Shown: positions 1 through 5,920 of the stretch, in pieces
How positions within the stretch are numbered: the stretch's first letter is position 1
Layout of the letters: each line of letters begins with the position of its first letter
NCBI GenBank assembly: GCA_035258765.1
Contig: DATFWZ010000578.1
Coordinates: 1-8,777 of the forward strand
DNA: 8,777 bases
Direction of reading: 5' to 3'
DNA from: SIAJ01 sp035258765
GTDB taxonomy: Bacteria > Planctomycetota > Planctomycetia > Gemmatales > Gemmataceae
The notes under the pieces: generated by a model
The model's database searches: none
What the model saw: the letters and a program-made list of their open reading frames with translations, nothing else
Told to the model about the DNA's origin: nothing
Made by a program: the position numbers and the translations under genes

Positions 1-1039
1 TGCTCACGGTCGGGTCGCCCGGGCCGGCGAGGAAGCCCGCGAGGGCGTCCGCCAGTTCGGCCGCGGTGCGGTACCTCTTCGCCGGAGACTTCTCGAGACA
101 CTTGAGGCAAATCGCCTCCAGCTCGGCCGGGATGCCGGTCCGCATGTGGCTCGGCGCGACCGGCTTCTTGTTGACCACCTGCTCCATCGTCTCCAGCGGG
201 CTGCCACCGTGGAACGGCGGGTAGCCGACGAGCAGCTCGTACAGGATGGCCCCGAGGGCGTGAATGTCGGCCCCCGGACCGATCTGGTCGGACCGCCCGT
301 GGGCCTGTTCGGGCGCCATGTACTGCGGCGTGCCCAGAGCCATGCCGCTCTGGGTCAACCCGAGTGTCTGGTTCAATTGCTTGGCCAGCCCGAAGTCGGC
401 GATCTTGGGTTGCTCTACCAGGGCCGCCGGCTCGGTGGGGGCGGTCGGCACGGGGGCCTCGCCAACCCAGTCCTTGCGCCGGGCCTCGGGCCCGCGCGGC
501 TCCAGCAGAATGTTGCTCGGCTTCAGGTCGCGGTGAATGATGCCGCGCTCGTGAGCGAAGTGGGCGCCGCGGGCGATCTGCTCGACGAGTCGGGCCGCGT
601 CCGCCGGCGCGAGTGTGCGGCCGCCCTCCACCCGCTTGTACAGGTTGCCCCCGGACACGTATTCCATCGCCAGGTAGGCGACCTTATCACCCTCACCCAC
701 TTCGAATACGCGGACGATGTTCGGGTGCTCGAGTCGGGCGACGACCTCGGCCTCGGCCCGGAACCGGGCCAAGTCGTCCGGGTTGGCGTCCGGGCCCGCG
801 GGGATGACCTTGAGTGCGACTTCGCGGTTGTTCCGCTCGTCCCGGGCCAGGTACACGACGCCCATCCCGCCGCGGCCGAGCGTTTTGACGATCGTGTACC
901 CACCGATCCGTCGCGTCGGCGGAACGGATTCGGCCGGCCGAGTCTGCGGGGCGTCTCCGCGCCCTGCCGTTGTCTCGACGGACGACTGCGGCGGGAAGGC
1001 GGGCAGCAGCGGCTGAGTCTCGGGATCGTCACCAGTCAT
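1..1039 (-). CDS. Hanks-type serine/threonine protein kinase, 3' end outside window
   Basis: The reverse strand is open from an ATG at 1039-1037 through 346 codons to the window edge without a stop. It encodes a eukaryotic-like Ser/Thr kinase that transfers phosphate from ATP to protein substrates. Visible motifs in order are: a Pro-rich N-terminal tail (1-45), the glycine-rich loop GRGGMG (55-60), the VALK lysine K77, the HRDLKPSN catalytic loop (169-176, D171 and N176), DFG (215-217), APEQ (242-245) and the structural Asp in DIHALG (258). All catalytic residues are present, so it should be active. About 29 Pro/Ala/Glu-rich residues (181-209) are inserted between the catalytic loop and DFG. 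The kinase core ends near residue 340; what follows, perhaps a membrane anchor or a sensory domain, is outside the window. A CGGAGAG ribosome-binding site lies about 8 bases upstream of the ATG. The substrate cannot be inferred. Confidence 0.95.
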   Translation of the reverse strand, partial: MTGDDPETQPLLPAFPPQSSVETTAGRGDAPQTRPAESVPPTRRIGGYTIVKTLGRGGMGVVYLARDERNNREVALKVIPAGPDANPDDLARFRAEAEVVARLEHPNIVRVFEVGEGDKVAYLAMEYVSGGNLYKRVEGGRTLAPADAARLVEQIARGAHFAHERGIIHRDLKPSNILLEPRGPEARRKDWVGEAPVPTAPTEPAALVEQPKIADFGLAKQLNQTLGLTQSGMALGTPQYMAPEQAHGRSDQIGPGADIHALGAILYELLVGYPPFHGGSPLETMEQVVNKKPVAPSHMRTGIPAELEAICLKCLEKSPAKRYRTAAELADALAGFLAGPGDPTVS

Positions 1040-1064
1040 GCACGGGCTCTCCGGGAGCAACCCG

Positions 1065-1070
1065 ATTATA
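1065..1070 (-). promoter_or_regulatory. Candidate -10 box of the kinase gene
   Basis: On the reverse strand this hexamer reads TATAAT, a perfect sigma-70-type -10 match, 25 bases before the kinase start codon. No convincing -35 box lies 16-18 bases further upstream (GCCGGC at the 17-base spacing). The A+T-rich hexamer stands out in very GC-rich DNA, but the assignment rests on one element only. Confidence 0.35.
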
Positions 1071-1143
1071 CGAATCCGCGAGCCGGGGCCGGCGGGCGCC
1101 GGCGCCCTCGTAAGAAGGCGTAAGTCGCCCCTGGGTTGCAGAC

Positions 1144-1260
1144 GCCACCCCCCCGTTGACGCGGGGGGTTCGCCAAAGACAATTGCGGGCGTCACCCCGC
1201 CGTTGACGCTGCGGATACGCCAAAGACCTCGGCGAACCCCCGCGTCAGCGGGGGGGTGAC
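1144..1260. repeat. Three copies of a GC-rich palindromic (REP-like) repeat
   Basis: This part of the divergent kinase/FAH gap holds two direct copies and one inverted copy of a unit with core GTTGACGC...CGCCAAAGAC. The cores at 1155-1180 and 1202-1227 match at 22 of 26 positions. The third, at 1231-1260, is the reverse complement of the segment from 1144 to 1174, apart from one substitution in the core, one fewer G in the run, and differences at the outer edge. The first and third copies can each fold on themselves, for example CCCCCGC-GTCA-GCGGGGG in the third. Facing outer copies could also pair into a stem of almost 30 bp. There is no T tract, so this is not a classical terminator. The TTGACG in copy 1 (1156-1161) lies 16 bases from GACAAT (1178-1183), which could be a weak promoter for the FAH-family gene. 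Confidence 0.7.
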
Positions 1261-1300
1261 TCGTACACTGACGCTCAACCCACACGCACCCTAGGTCCCC

Positions 1301-2143
1301 ATGCAACTCGCCAAGGTCCGCCGCCCCGACGGCTCGACGGCGTTCGGAGCCCTCGAAGGTGGCCGCGTCCACTTCTTTCCCTGGCCCCGGATGCTCGGCG
1401 ACCTGCTGGCCGCCCCCGACCCCGAGAAGCTGGCCGTCGAGGCCCGGGCCTTGAGCCGCGCAAGTGAGCCACTGGACCGCCTCACGCTGCTCGCCCCGGT
1501 GTGTCGCCAGGAAGTGTGGGCGGCGGGAGTGACGTACAAGCGGAGCAAGATCGCGCGCGAGGAGGAGTCGGCCGGCGCGGCCGCATTCTACGACAAGGTC
1601 TACACGGCCGACCGGCCGGAGCTGTTCCTCAAGGCCGCGGCCTGGCGGGTTGTCGGTCCCGGCGGATTGGTTCGCATTCGCAAGGACGGGAAGTGGAACG
1701 TCCCCGAGCCGGAGCTCGCGTTGGTCATCTCGCCGGCGCTTCGGATCGTCGGGTACACGATCGGCAACGATATGTCGTCGCGGGACATCGAGGGCGAGAA
1801 CCCGCTCTACCTGCCGCAGGCCAAGGTGTACGACGGGTCGTGCGCCGTCGGCCCCGCGGTCACGCTGGCCGGCTCGATGCCGCCGCTCGCGGGGGTGCAA
1901 ATCCGGCTGGAGATCGACCGCGACAGTAGGCGAGCCTTCGAGGGAACCACCAATCTTGGCCAGATGGCCCGCACCCCGGAGAACCTGGTCGAGTGGCTGG
2001 GCCGCGAGACTTCGTTCCCGCACGGGGCGATCCTGTTGACCGGCACCGGCATCGTCCCGCCAGACGACTTCACCCTCGCGAGTGGCGATGAGGTCCGAAT
2101 CACCATCGACGGGATCGGCACGCTCGCAAACCTCGTCGAATAA
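1301..2143 (+). CDS. Fumarylacetoacetate hydrolase family protein, 2-keto-3-deoxy-D-arabinonate dehydratase-like
   Basis: This 280-residue protein belongs to the FAH superfamily of Mg2+-dependent cytosolic enzymes that cleave, hydrate or dehydrate 2-keto acids. After a small N-terminal domain (1-65) the catalytic fold shows VWAAGVTY (72-79), RPELFLKA (105-112), PEPELALVI (135-143), GNDMSSRDIEGENPLYLPQ (155-173) and TGTGIVPP (247-254). The metal ligands expected in this family are E136, E138 and D157, all present. The spacing of the blocks and the phrase ENPLYLPQ-K-Y resemble, from memory, the Sulfolobus 2-keto-3-deoxy-D-arabinonate dehydratase, which forms 2-oxoglutarate semialdehyde in pentose oxidation. 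Other substrates, such as deoxyarabonate of the L series, are possible, and no other pentose gene is in view. Length is normal. The ATG has only a weak AGG (1293-1295) upstream. The stop is 24 bases before the next gene's preferred start, suggesting an operon. Confidence 0.88.
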   Translation: MQLAKVRRPDGSTAFGALEGGRVHFFPWPRMLGDLLAAPDPEKLAVEARALSRASEPLDRLTLLAPVCRQEVWAAGVTYKRSKIAREEESAGAAAFYDKVYTADRPELFLKAAAWRVVGPGGLVRIRKDGKWNVPEPELALVISPALRIVGYTIGNDMSSRDIEGENPLYLPQAKVYDGSCAVGPAVTLAGSMPPLAGVQIRLEIDRDSRRAFEGTTNLGQMARTPENLVEWLGRETSFPHGAILLTGTGIVPPDDFTLASGDEVRITIDGIGTLANLVE

Positions 2144-2156
2144 ATGGTTCACAACT

Positions 2157-2161
2157 GGGAG
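2157..2161 (+). promoter_or_regulatory. Ribosome-binding site that sets the start of the zinc-ribbon gene
   Basis: GGGAG lies six bases before the ATG at 2168. An earlier in-frame ATG at 2144, directly after the FAH-family stop codon, has no purine-rich site before it and would add eight residues ahead of the conserved zinc ribbon. The later start is therefore preferred. Confidence 0.7.
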
Positions 2162-2167
2162 TTAGAC

Positions 2168-3226
2168 ATGCCCATCGAGTTGAAGTGCGACAACCCGGAA
2201 TGCGGCAAGCGCATGCGCTTGAAGGACGAGGCGGCCGGCAAGCGGATCAAATGCTCGGGCTGCGGACGGCTGTTGAACGTCCCGTCCGCGGCCGAGGAGG
2301 GACCCGTAGACCTTGCCGTCCGAATGATGGGCCACGGGGCGGAGGCCGCCCGCCGGCACGGACAGCCCGTCTTCAACGCGGAGCTGGAGAGCCCGGCCGC
2401 CCTGCAAATCCTGTTCGACGAACCCCCCAAGTTAGAGACCGCGGACTTGACCCGCCGACTTCGGGGTTACCACCCGAGCATGGCCAGGGGCACGTTCGAG
2501 GTGGCCGACGTCGGGAAGGACAACCAGGCCGCGTACGGGCTGGCCGCCTGGGGCAAGCATGTCATCCGCTTCCTGGCCTTCGACGCCCCGATCCCGGCGA
2601 CCGTCCTCGAAACTTGCGTGGACCCGGCCCACTACAAGCAGCAGATGAAGCAACGGGCCCGGGCCAACCGGGCACACACGCTCCTATGGTACGGGGGCTA
2701 TGAGTCGGACGTCCTGGAGCAGTACGTCGCCCTGGCTGCGGTCGCCGGTTCGCTGGCCGGGCTCGGGGCGAGTGTCGTGACTAACGAGAGCGGCCACTCA
2801 TCGCTCCCGGCCGGCGTACTCGAACCCGGGCAAGCCGACAGTGATCAGCTCGAGTTGCTCCGCTCGTTGCCGCTCTTGCACCTGTACTGCGGGTTCGTCA
2901 AGTACGAGGTGCAGGGTGTGCGAGGCGTGTGGATGCGCACCTACGGCGCCCACCAGTTCGGCCTTCCCGACCTTGCCTTCCGGGCCAAAGGACACGACCA
3001 GGGGGAGAGCACCTTCGAGATCTTTAGCAATATCCTCGGTTACTTGAGGGAATCCGGGGCCGAACTCGGCGCCGGGCACACCATGCAGGTGGGCCCGGAC
3101 GCGTTCGTGCGACTGCGCGAGCCGGAAAAGGGGGAGTTCTTCCTGGATAGTGACGGGGAGCTATTCGTATTGGAGCAGATCGACGAATCGGAAACCAACG
3201 TCGCCAAGCGGGGGAAGAAGCGGTGA
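2168..3226 (+). CDS. Zinc-ribbon protein with DUF4261-like body
   Basis: The protein has 352 residues. An N-terminal treble-clef-like zinc ribbon is formed by C7, C12, C29 and C32 (CDNPEC...CSGC), a short module often found at the start of planctomycete proteins; it may bind Zn2+ and a protein or nucleic-acid partner. After a short linker, residues 78-340 look like the DUF4261 family: an opening 'ILFDEPPKLETADLTRRL' strand-helix segment, a central 'APIPATVLE...' to 'RAHTLLWY' section (140-175), 'LPLLHLYCGF' (234-243), a 'TYGAHQFGLPDL' turn (258-269), a helical segment (281-297) and a C-terminal sheet. This match is by memory of the family pattern. No catalytic residues are evident and no signal peptide or membrane segment is seen. 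The C-terminus is basic (AKRGKKR). The function is unknown. It is probably co-transcribed with the upstream FAH-family gene. Confidence 0.8.
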   Translation: MPIELKCDNPECGKRMRLKDEAAGKRIKCSGCGRLLNVPSAAEEGPVDLAVRMMGHGAEAARRHGQPVFNAELESPAALQILFDEPPKLETADLTRRLRGYHPSMARGTFEVADVGKDNQAAYGLAAWGKHVIRFLAFDAPIPATVLETCVDPAHYKQQMKQRARANRAHTLLWYGGYESDVLEQYVALAAVAGSLAGLGASVVTNESGHSSLPAGVLEPGQADSDQLELLRSLPLLHLYCGFVKYEVQGVRGVWMRTYGAHQFGLPDLAFRAKGHDQGESTFEIFSNILGYLRESGAELGAGHTMQVGPDAFVRLREPEKGEFFLDSDGELFVLEQIDESETNVAKRGKKR

Positions 3227-3236
3227 CGGATGATCT

Positions 3237-3261
3237 CCCCCTTCCCTCTTTGGGAAGGGGG
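3237..3261. repeat. Perfect 10-bp hairpin, dispersed-repeat type, possible terminator
   Basis: CCCCCTTCCC and GGGAAGGGGG form a perfect 10-bp stem with a TCTTT loop, starting ten bases after the zinc-ribbon stop codon. The hairpin is followed by CCGGGGGTTAGG rather than a T tract, so termination, if any, is not of the classical kind. The reverse strand reads as the 'CCCCCGGCCCCCTTCCC' type of dispersed intergenic repeat known to me from several bacterial genomes; copy number here cannot be seen. Confidence 0.65.
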
Positions 3262-3361
3262 CCGGGGGTTAGGTCTGCGCATCTGGCGGCGGGACGTTGA
3301 AACCTGATCCCCTGACCCGGGTGGGCATCATGGAAGTTGGCAGGCAATGTGATCGCCGGAG

Positions 3362-3499
3362 CGTCGTGAAGCCGCGACGCGGAGGCTCTGCGCAGCGGAG
3401 CGCGTCACGTCGCTCTCCCGGGGCGCTCACCATGGGCCCCCGACACGTCTAGCTTTCGCGCTCCGCTCCGCAGAGCCTCCGCGTCGCGGCTTCACGACG
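3362..3499. repeat. 43-bp near-perfect inverted repeat (fold-back element)
   Basis: The left arm (3362-3404) and right arm (3457-3499) are reverse complements at 42 of 43 positions, around a 52-base spacer. Each arm also contains GCTCTGC/GCGGAGC-type internal pairing, so a cruciform or a long RNA stem with side hairpins is possible. There is no open reading frame with coding character, no transposase and no obvious target-site duplication next to the arms. It could be a non-autonomous palindromic element. It could also act as a bidirectional transcription barrier between the zinc-ribbon and monooxygenase genes; the right arm is followed by ATTGAGAAAAA, with no T tract on the plus strand. Confidence 0.85.
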
Positions 3500-3564
3500 T
3501 ATTGAGAAAAAGCCGGGCGCCGAATTACCAACTCGAAAGACGCTCGCCCCCTGACCCTAATTGA

Positions 3565-3646
3565 GCGTGCGCAAATCGGCGGCAGCTGAATTCGTGCGAA
3601 TTCCGCACGCGGGCTCGCGAAGCCGCTGAATTCTCACGAATTCAGC
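3565..3646. other. Nested hairpins built on GAATTC upstream of the monooxygenase gene
   Basis: Three pairings occur in 82 bases. GCGTGCG (3565-3571) pairs with CGCACGC (3604-3610) and encloses the palindrome GAATTCGTGCGAATTC (3588-3603). A second hairpin follows at 3625-3646, with a 9-bp stem of GCTGAATTC (3625-3633) and GAATTCAGC (3638-3646) around TCAC. GCTGAATTC also occurs directly at 3585-3593. The block lies 85-170 bases before the monooxygenase start. It could be a repeat element, a structured leader or a pair of operator sites. No regulator gene is adjacent to favour the last. Confidence 0.6.
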
Positions 3647-3671
3647 TACACCGGAGTTTCCGAGCGCGTGG

Positions 3672-3677
3672 TAATAT
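3672..3677 (+). promoter_or_regulatory. Weak candidate -10 box of the monooxygenase gene
   Basis: TAATAT in an A+T-richer stretch lies 54 bases before the ATG at 3732. A matching -35 box at the right spacing is not visible, so this is only a suggestion. The rest of 3647-3731 holds nothing further apart from the AGGA ribosome-binding site at 3721-3724. Confidence 0.2.
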
Positions 3678-3731
3678 GCTGCCGAAACATCAACGGTGAT
3701 TTAGGAAATCAGGGGAAAACAGGATCTTCGC

Positions 3732-4871
3732 ATGCGCGTCCTGGTCATCGGCGGCGGGATCGGCGGTCTGGCGGCGGCCATCGCCCTGCGGCGCGCGGGA
3801 TTGGAAGTCAGCGTCTTCGAACGCGCCCCGGAGCTCCGCGAAGTCGGCGCCGGGCTCACACTTTGGACCAACGCGGTCAAGGCCCTCCGCCAGCTCGGCG
3901 TCGGCCCCGGCGTCGAGTCCCTGGCCGCCCCACTCGCGACCAGCGAAATCTACACCTGGAACGGCAAGCCGATCGGAACCTTGGACCTCGGCGCCCTGTC
4001 GGCCCAGCTCGGCGCGCCGACCATCGGCATCCACCGGGCCGACCTGCAGTCCGCCCTCGCGGCCCACCTGCCGTCCGGCGTGGTGCACCTCGGGATGACG
4101 TGCGAGGGCTACGTTCAAGACGCGGGCGGCGTCACCGCCCGGTTCGCCGGCGGGCGGGAAGAACGCGGCGACCTCTTGATCGGGGCCGATGGCCTGCTAT
4201 CCGCGATTCGCCGGCAGCTTCTCAACGACGGTCCGCCGCGATACGCCGGCTACACCGGCTGGCGCGGCGTCGGCCACATCGACCACCCGGCGGTGCCGGT
4301 CGGCAAGACGCTCCTGTTTGTCGGCCGTGGCTCGCAAGCTGGCTTGCTGCCGATTGGCCGCGGACGGGTGTACTGGTTCGCGACCGCCAACGTCCCGGCC
4401 GGCGGGGCCGACCCGCCGGGCGGCCGCAAGACATCGCTCCTCGAGCGGTTCGCAGACTGGTACTCCCCGGTCCCGGCGTTCATCGGGGGAACCGACGAGT
4501 CCGCGATCCTTCGCAATGACATCGTGGACCGACCGCCCGTACGGACCTGGGGCGACGGTCGCCTCACCCTGCTCGGCGACGCCGCCCACCCGACCACGCC
4601 GAACCTTGGCCAGGGCGCTTGCCAGGCGATCGAGGACGCGGTCGTGCTGGCCAAGGCCCTGCGCGAGCTGGGCGACCCGGTCGCGGGCTTGCGGGCGTAC
4701 GAGGACCGGCGCCGGGACCGGACGGCGATGATCACGAAGCGGTCATGGCAACTCGGCAAGATGTTGACCTGGGAGAGCAAGTTCGGCAACTGGCTCCGCG
4801 ACACCATGTTCCGCCGGTCCCGGGGGCTTATGGTCAAGCAGACGGCGAAGCTGATCGGCGTCGAGGTGTGA
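3732..4871 (+). CDS. FAD-dependent monooxygenase (aromatic hydroxylase / epoxidase type)
   Basis: This 379-residue cytosolic flavoprotein belongs to the class A monooxygenases, which use NAD(P)H and O2 to hydroxylate or epoxidise an aromatic or polyene substrate. The N-terminal Rossmann motif GGGIGG (7-12) ends in E30, which binds the FAD ribose. Also visible are HRADL (101-105), the DG-type motif GADG (151-154), GYTGWRGV (173-180) and the flavin-binding GD motif GDAAHPTTPNLGQG (282-295), followed by a long helix in which E301 and D302 are typical. The pattern resembles urate/3-hydroxybenzoate hydroxylases and zeaxanthin-epoxidase-like proteins; the substrate cannot be told. Length is normal and no signal peptide is present. 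The ATG at 3732 begins exactly at the Rossmann strand and has AGGA (3721-3724) seven bases upstream. The gene is isolated, with no reductase or regulator beside it. Confidence 0.92.
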   Translation: MRVLVIGGGIGGLAAAIALRRAGLEVSVFERAPELREVGAGLTLWTNAVKALRQLGVGPGVESLAAPLATSEIYTWNGKPIGTLDLGALSAQLGAPTIGIHRADLQSALAAHLPSGVVHLGMTCEGYVQDAGGVTARFAGGREERGDLLIGADGLLSAIRRQLLNDGPPRYAGYTGWRGVGHIDHPAVPVGKTLLFVGRGSQAGLLPIGRGRVYWFATANVPAGGADPPGGRKTSLLERFADWYSPVPAFIGGTDESAILRNDIVDRPPVRTWGDGRLTLLGDAAHPTTPNLGQGACQAIEDAVVLAKALRELGDPVAGLRAYEDRRRDRTAMITKRSWQLGKMLTWESKFGNWLRDTMFRRSRGLMVKQTAKLIGVEV

Positions 4872-4890
4872 CTGCGCCGGCCCGCGGAAA

Positions 4891-4902
4891 CCCGTTCGCG
4901 GG
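4891..4902 (+). terminator. Small hairpin after the monooxygenase gene, weak terminator candidate
   Basis: CCCG-TTCG-CGGG, 19 bases after the stop codon, can be extended on both sides by pairing GGAAACCC with GGGTTCC less perfectly. No T tract follows, so termination here is doubtful. Confidence 0.25.
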
Positions 4903-4931
4903 AATGGGTTCCGAAATTGCGGCCCCGGCGC

Positions 4932-4960
4932 TTGACAGCATTGTCCCGACGCCCAAAAAT
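4932..4960 (+). promoter_or_regulatory. Candidate sigma-70 promoter of the first GYF-TM2 gene
   Basis: A perfect -35 box TTGACA (4932-4937) is followed after 17 bases by AAAAAT (4955-4960), a 4 of 6 match to TATAAT. Transcription would begin near 4967, giving a leader of about 65 bases before the GTG at 5033. This position also argues against an in-frame ATG at 4904, which would lie upstream of the transcript. Confidence 0.45.
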
Positions 4961-5032
4961 CACAAGTCCCGGCGGGCGAATTACGCTCCGACCGACTCTC
5001 ACCTAAGCACCTTGTTTCCGCCGGGGGCACCC

Positions 5033-5725
5033 GTGAACGCGGACTGGTTTTACAGCGTCGGCGAGGACCGTCAGGGGCCGGTCACCGAGGCGGAATTGAA
5101 GCGCCTGGTGGCCGACGGCAAGCTCCGGCCGGACGACCTGGTGTGGAAGGACGGCATGCCCGACTGGGTAGAGGCCCGGACGGTCGCGACGCTGTTCCCG
5201 AAGGCGGCCCCGGTCGCGGCCCAGGAGGACGACCGCCCGTCCGGGGCCCGGCGCCGCTTCGATCGCGGGTTTGACCGCGACGGCGAGGACGACGACCGGC
5301 CCCGGTCGCGCCGGCGGTTCGACGACGACCGGTCGCGGAGCCGCCGCGACGAGGACGACGACGACGACCGCCCCCGGGTCCGGCGGCGTCGCGACGACGA
5401 TGACGACTACGACGACCGGCCGCGCCGCCGCGGGTCCAAGATTCCGTCCGATGTGCAGAGCACCAAGATGGCCGCCGGTCTCCTGGCGATCTTCCTCGGC
5501 TGGCTCGGCATTCACAAGTTCTACCTCGGGTACAACGGGGCCGGCGCCATCTACATCACGATCACGGCCGTGAGCTGGATCCTCATGTTCATCTCGTGCG
5601 GGATCCTGTTCTTCCTGCCCATGATCCCGAGCATCATGGCCCTGATCGAGGGGATCATCTACCTGACCAAGACGGACCGGGACTTCTACGAGACCTACAT
5701 GCGTGGGCAGAAGGACTGGTTCTGA
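5033..5725 (+). CDS. GYF_2 and TM2 domain membrane protein, paralogue 1
   Basis: The 230-residue protein has three parts. Residues 4-56 are a GYF_2 domain (WFYSVGEDRQGP, ELKRLVADG, DDLVWKDGMPDW), a small fold usually taken to bind peptides. Residues 64-134 are a linker made almost only of Asp, Glu and Arg, with recurring DDRPR blocks. Residues 144-213 form a TM2 domain with two or more membrane segments around GIHKFYLG (159-166), and the protein ends in GQKDWF. The GYF domain probably faces the cytoplasm; that is inference. Start: GTG at 5033, with GGGGG five bases upstream, exactly the arrangement of the next paralogue and placing the GYF domain at residue 4. An ATG at 4904 would add 43 residues without family resemblance. 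Relative to paralogue 2 the TM2 hydrophobic region is about ten residues longer. No enzyme motif is present and the function is unknown. Confidence 0.9.
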   Translation: MNADWFYSVGEDRQGPVTEAELKRLVADGKLRPDDLVWKDGMPDWVEARTVATLFPKAAPVAAQEDDRPSGARRRFDRGFDRDGEDDDRPRSRRRFDDDRSRSRRDEDDDDDRPRVRRRRDDDDDYDDRPRRRGSKIPSDVQSTKMAAGLLAIFLGWLGIHKFYLGYNGAGAIYITITAVSWILMFISCGILFFLPMIPSIMALIEGIIYLTKTDRDFYETYMRGQKDWF

Positions 5726-5741
5726 CCTTCTCGCCGGGGAG

Positions 5742-5801
5742 GCGGTTCGGTGGTTCGGTGGTCAGGTGGTTGAGCGTAACCGCCCAACTACCAAACTAAC
5801 C
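5742..5801 (+). repeat. GGTTCGGT repeats able to form an imperfect hairpin
   Basis: The strand carries GGTTCGGT, GGTTCGGT, GGTCAGGT and GGTTGAG in tandem, then AACCGCCC, ACTACC and AACTAACC. The two halves can pair imperfectly through GGTGGTT with AACCGCC and TGGTGG with CTACC. It begins about 17 bases after the stop codon of GYF-TM2 paralogue 1 and may be a weak terminator or a simple repeat. In the rest of this gap (5802-5920) I see only a poor TTGACG (5826-5831) without a good -10 partner. Confidence 0.4.
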
Positions 5802-5920
5802 AGCCGCCGTCCAAAAGGGCACGCGTTGACGCGGCCCGGGCTTTCCGTATTGCCAGACTGTGATCCACCCAATTTTCACCCGGCGGCCGCGACCGCCGCT
5901 CCATCCATGCGGGGGCTCCC

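Noticed and set aside
146..1123. Long plus-strand open frame (325 codons) antisense to the kinase
   Set aside because: It lies opposite the kinase frame, which shows all kinase motifs; its translation has no recognisable domain and is a by-product of high GC codon use.
1144..1260. CRISPR array
   Set aside because: Only three imperfect copies occur, one of them inverted, with unequal spacing and no cas genes.
2144..2167. Earlier ATG at 2144 for the zinc-ribbon gene
   Set aside because: No ribosome-binding site precedes it, while GGGAG lies six bases before the ATG at 2168, where the conserved zinc ribbon begins.
3668..4519. Arg-rich open frame overlapping the monooxygenase in another frame
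   Set aside because: The product is low-complexity Arg/Pro/Gly, and the overlapping frame has clear FAD-binding motifs.
4250..5002. Minus-strand open frame of 250 codons across the monooxygenase end
   Set aside because: It is antisense to a gene with clear motifs, crosses its stop codon into the next gap, and shows no domain.
4904..5032. In-frame ATG at 4904 extending GYF-TM2 paralogue 1 by 43 residues
   Set aside because: The candidate promoter lies downstream of it, the paralogue starts at its GYF domain, and the extension has no family resemblance.
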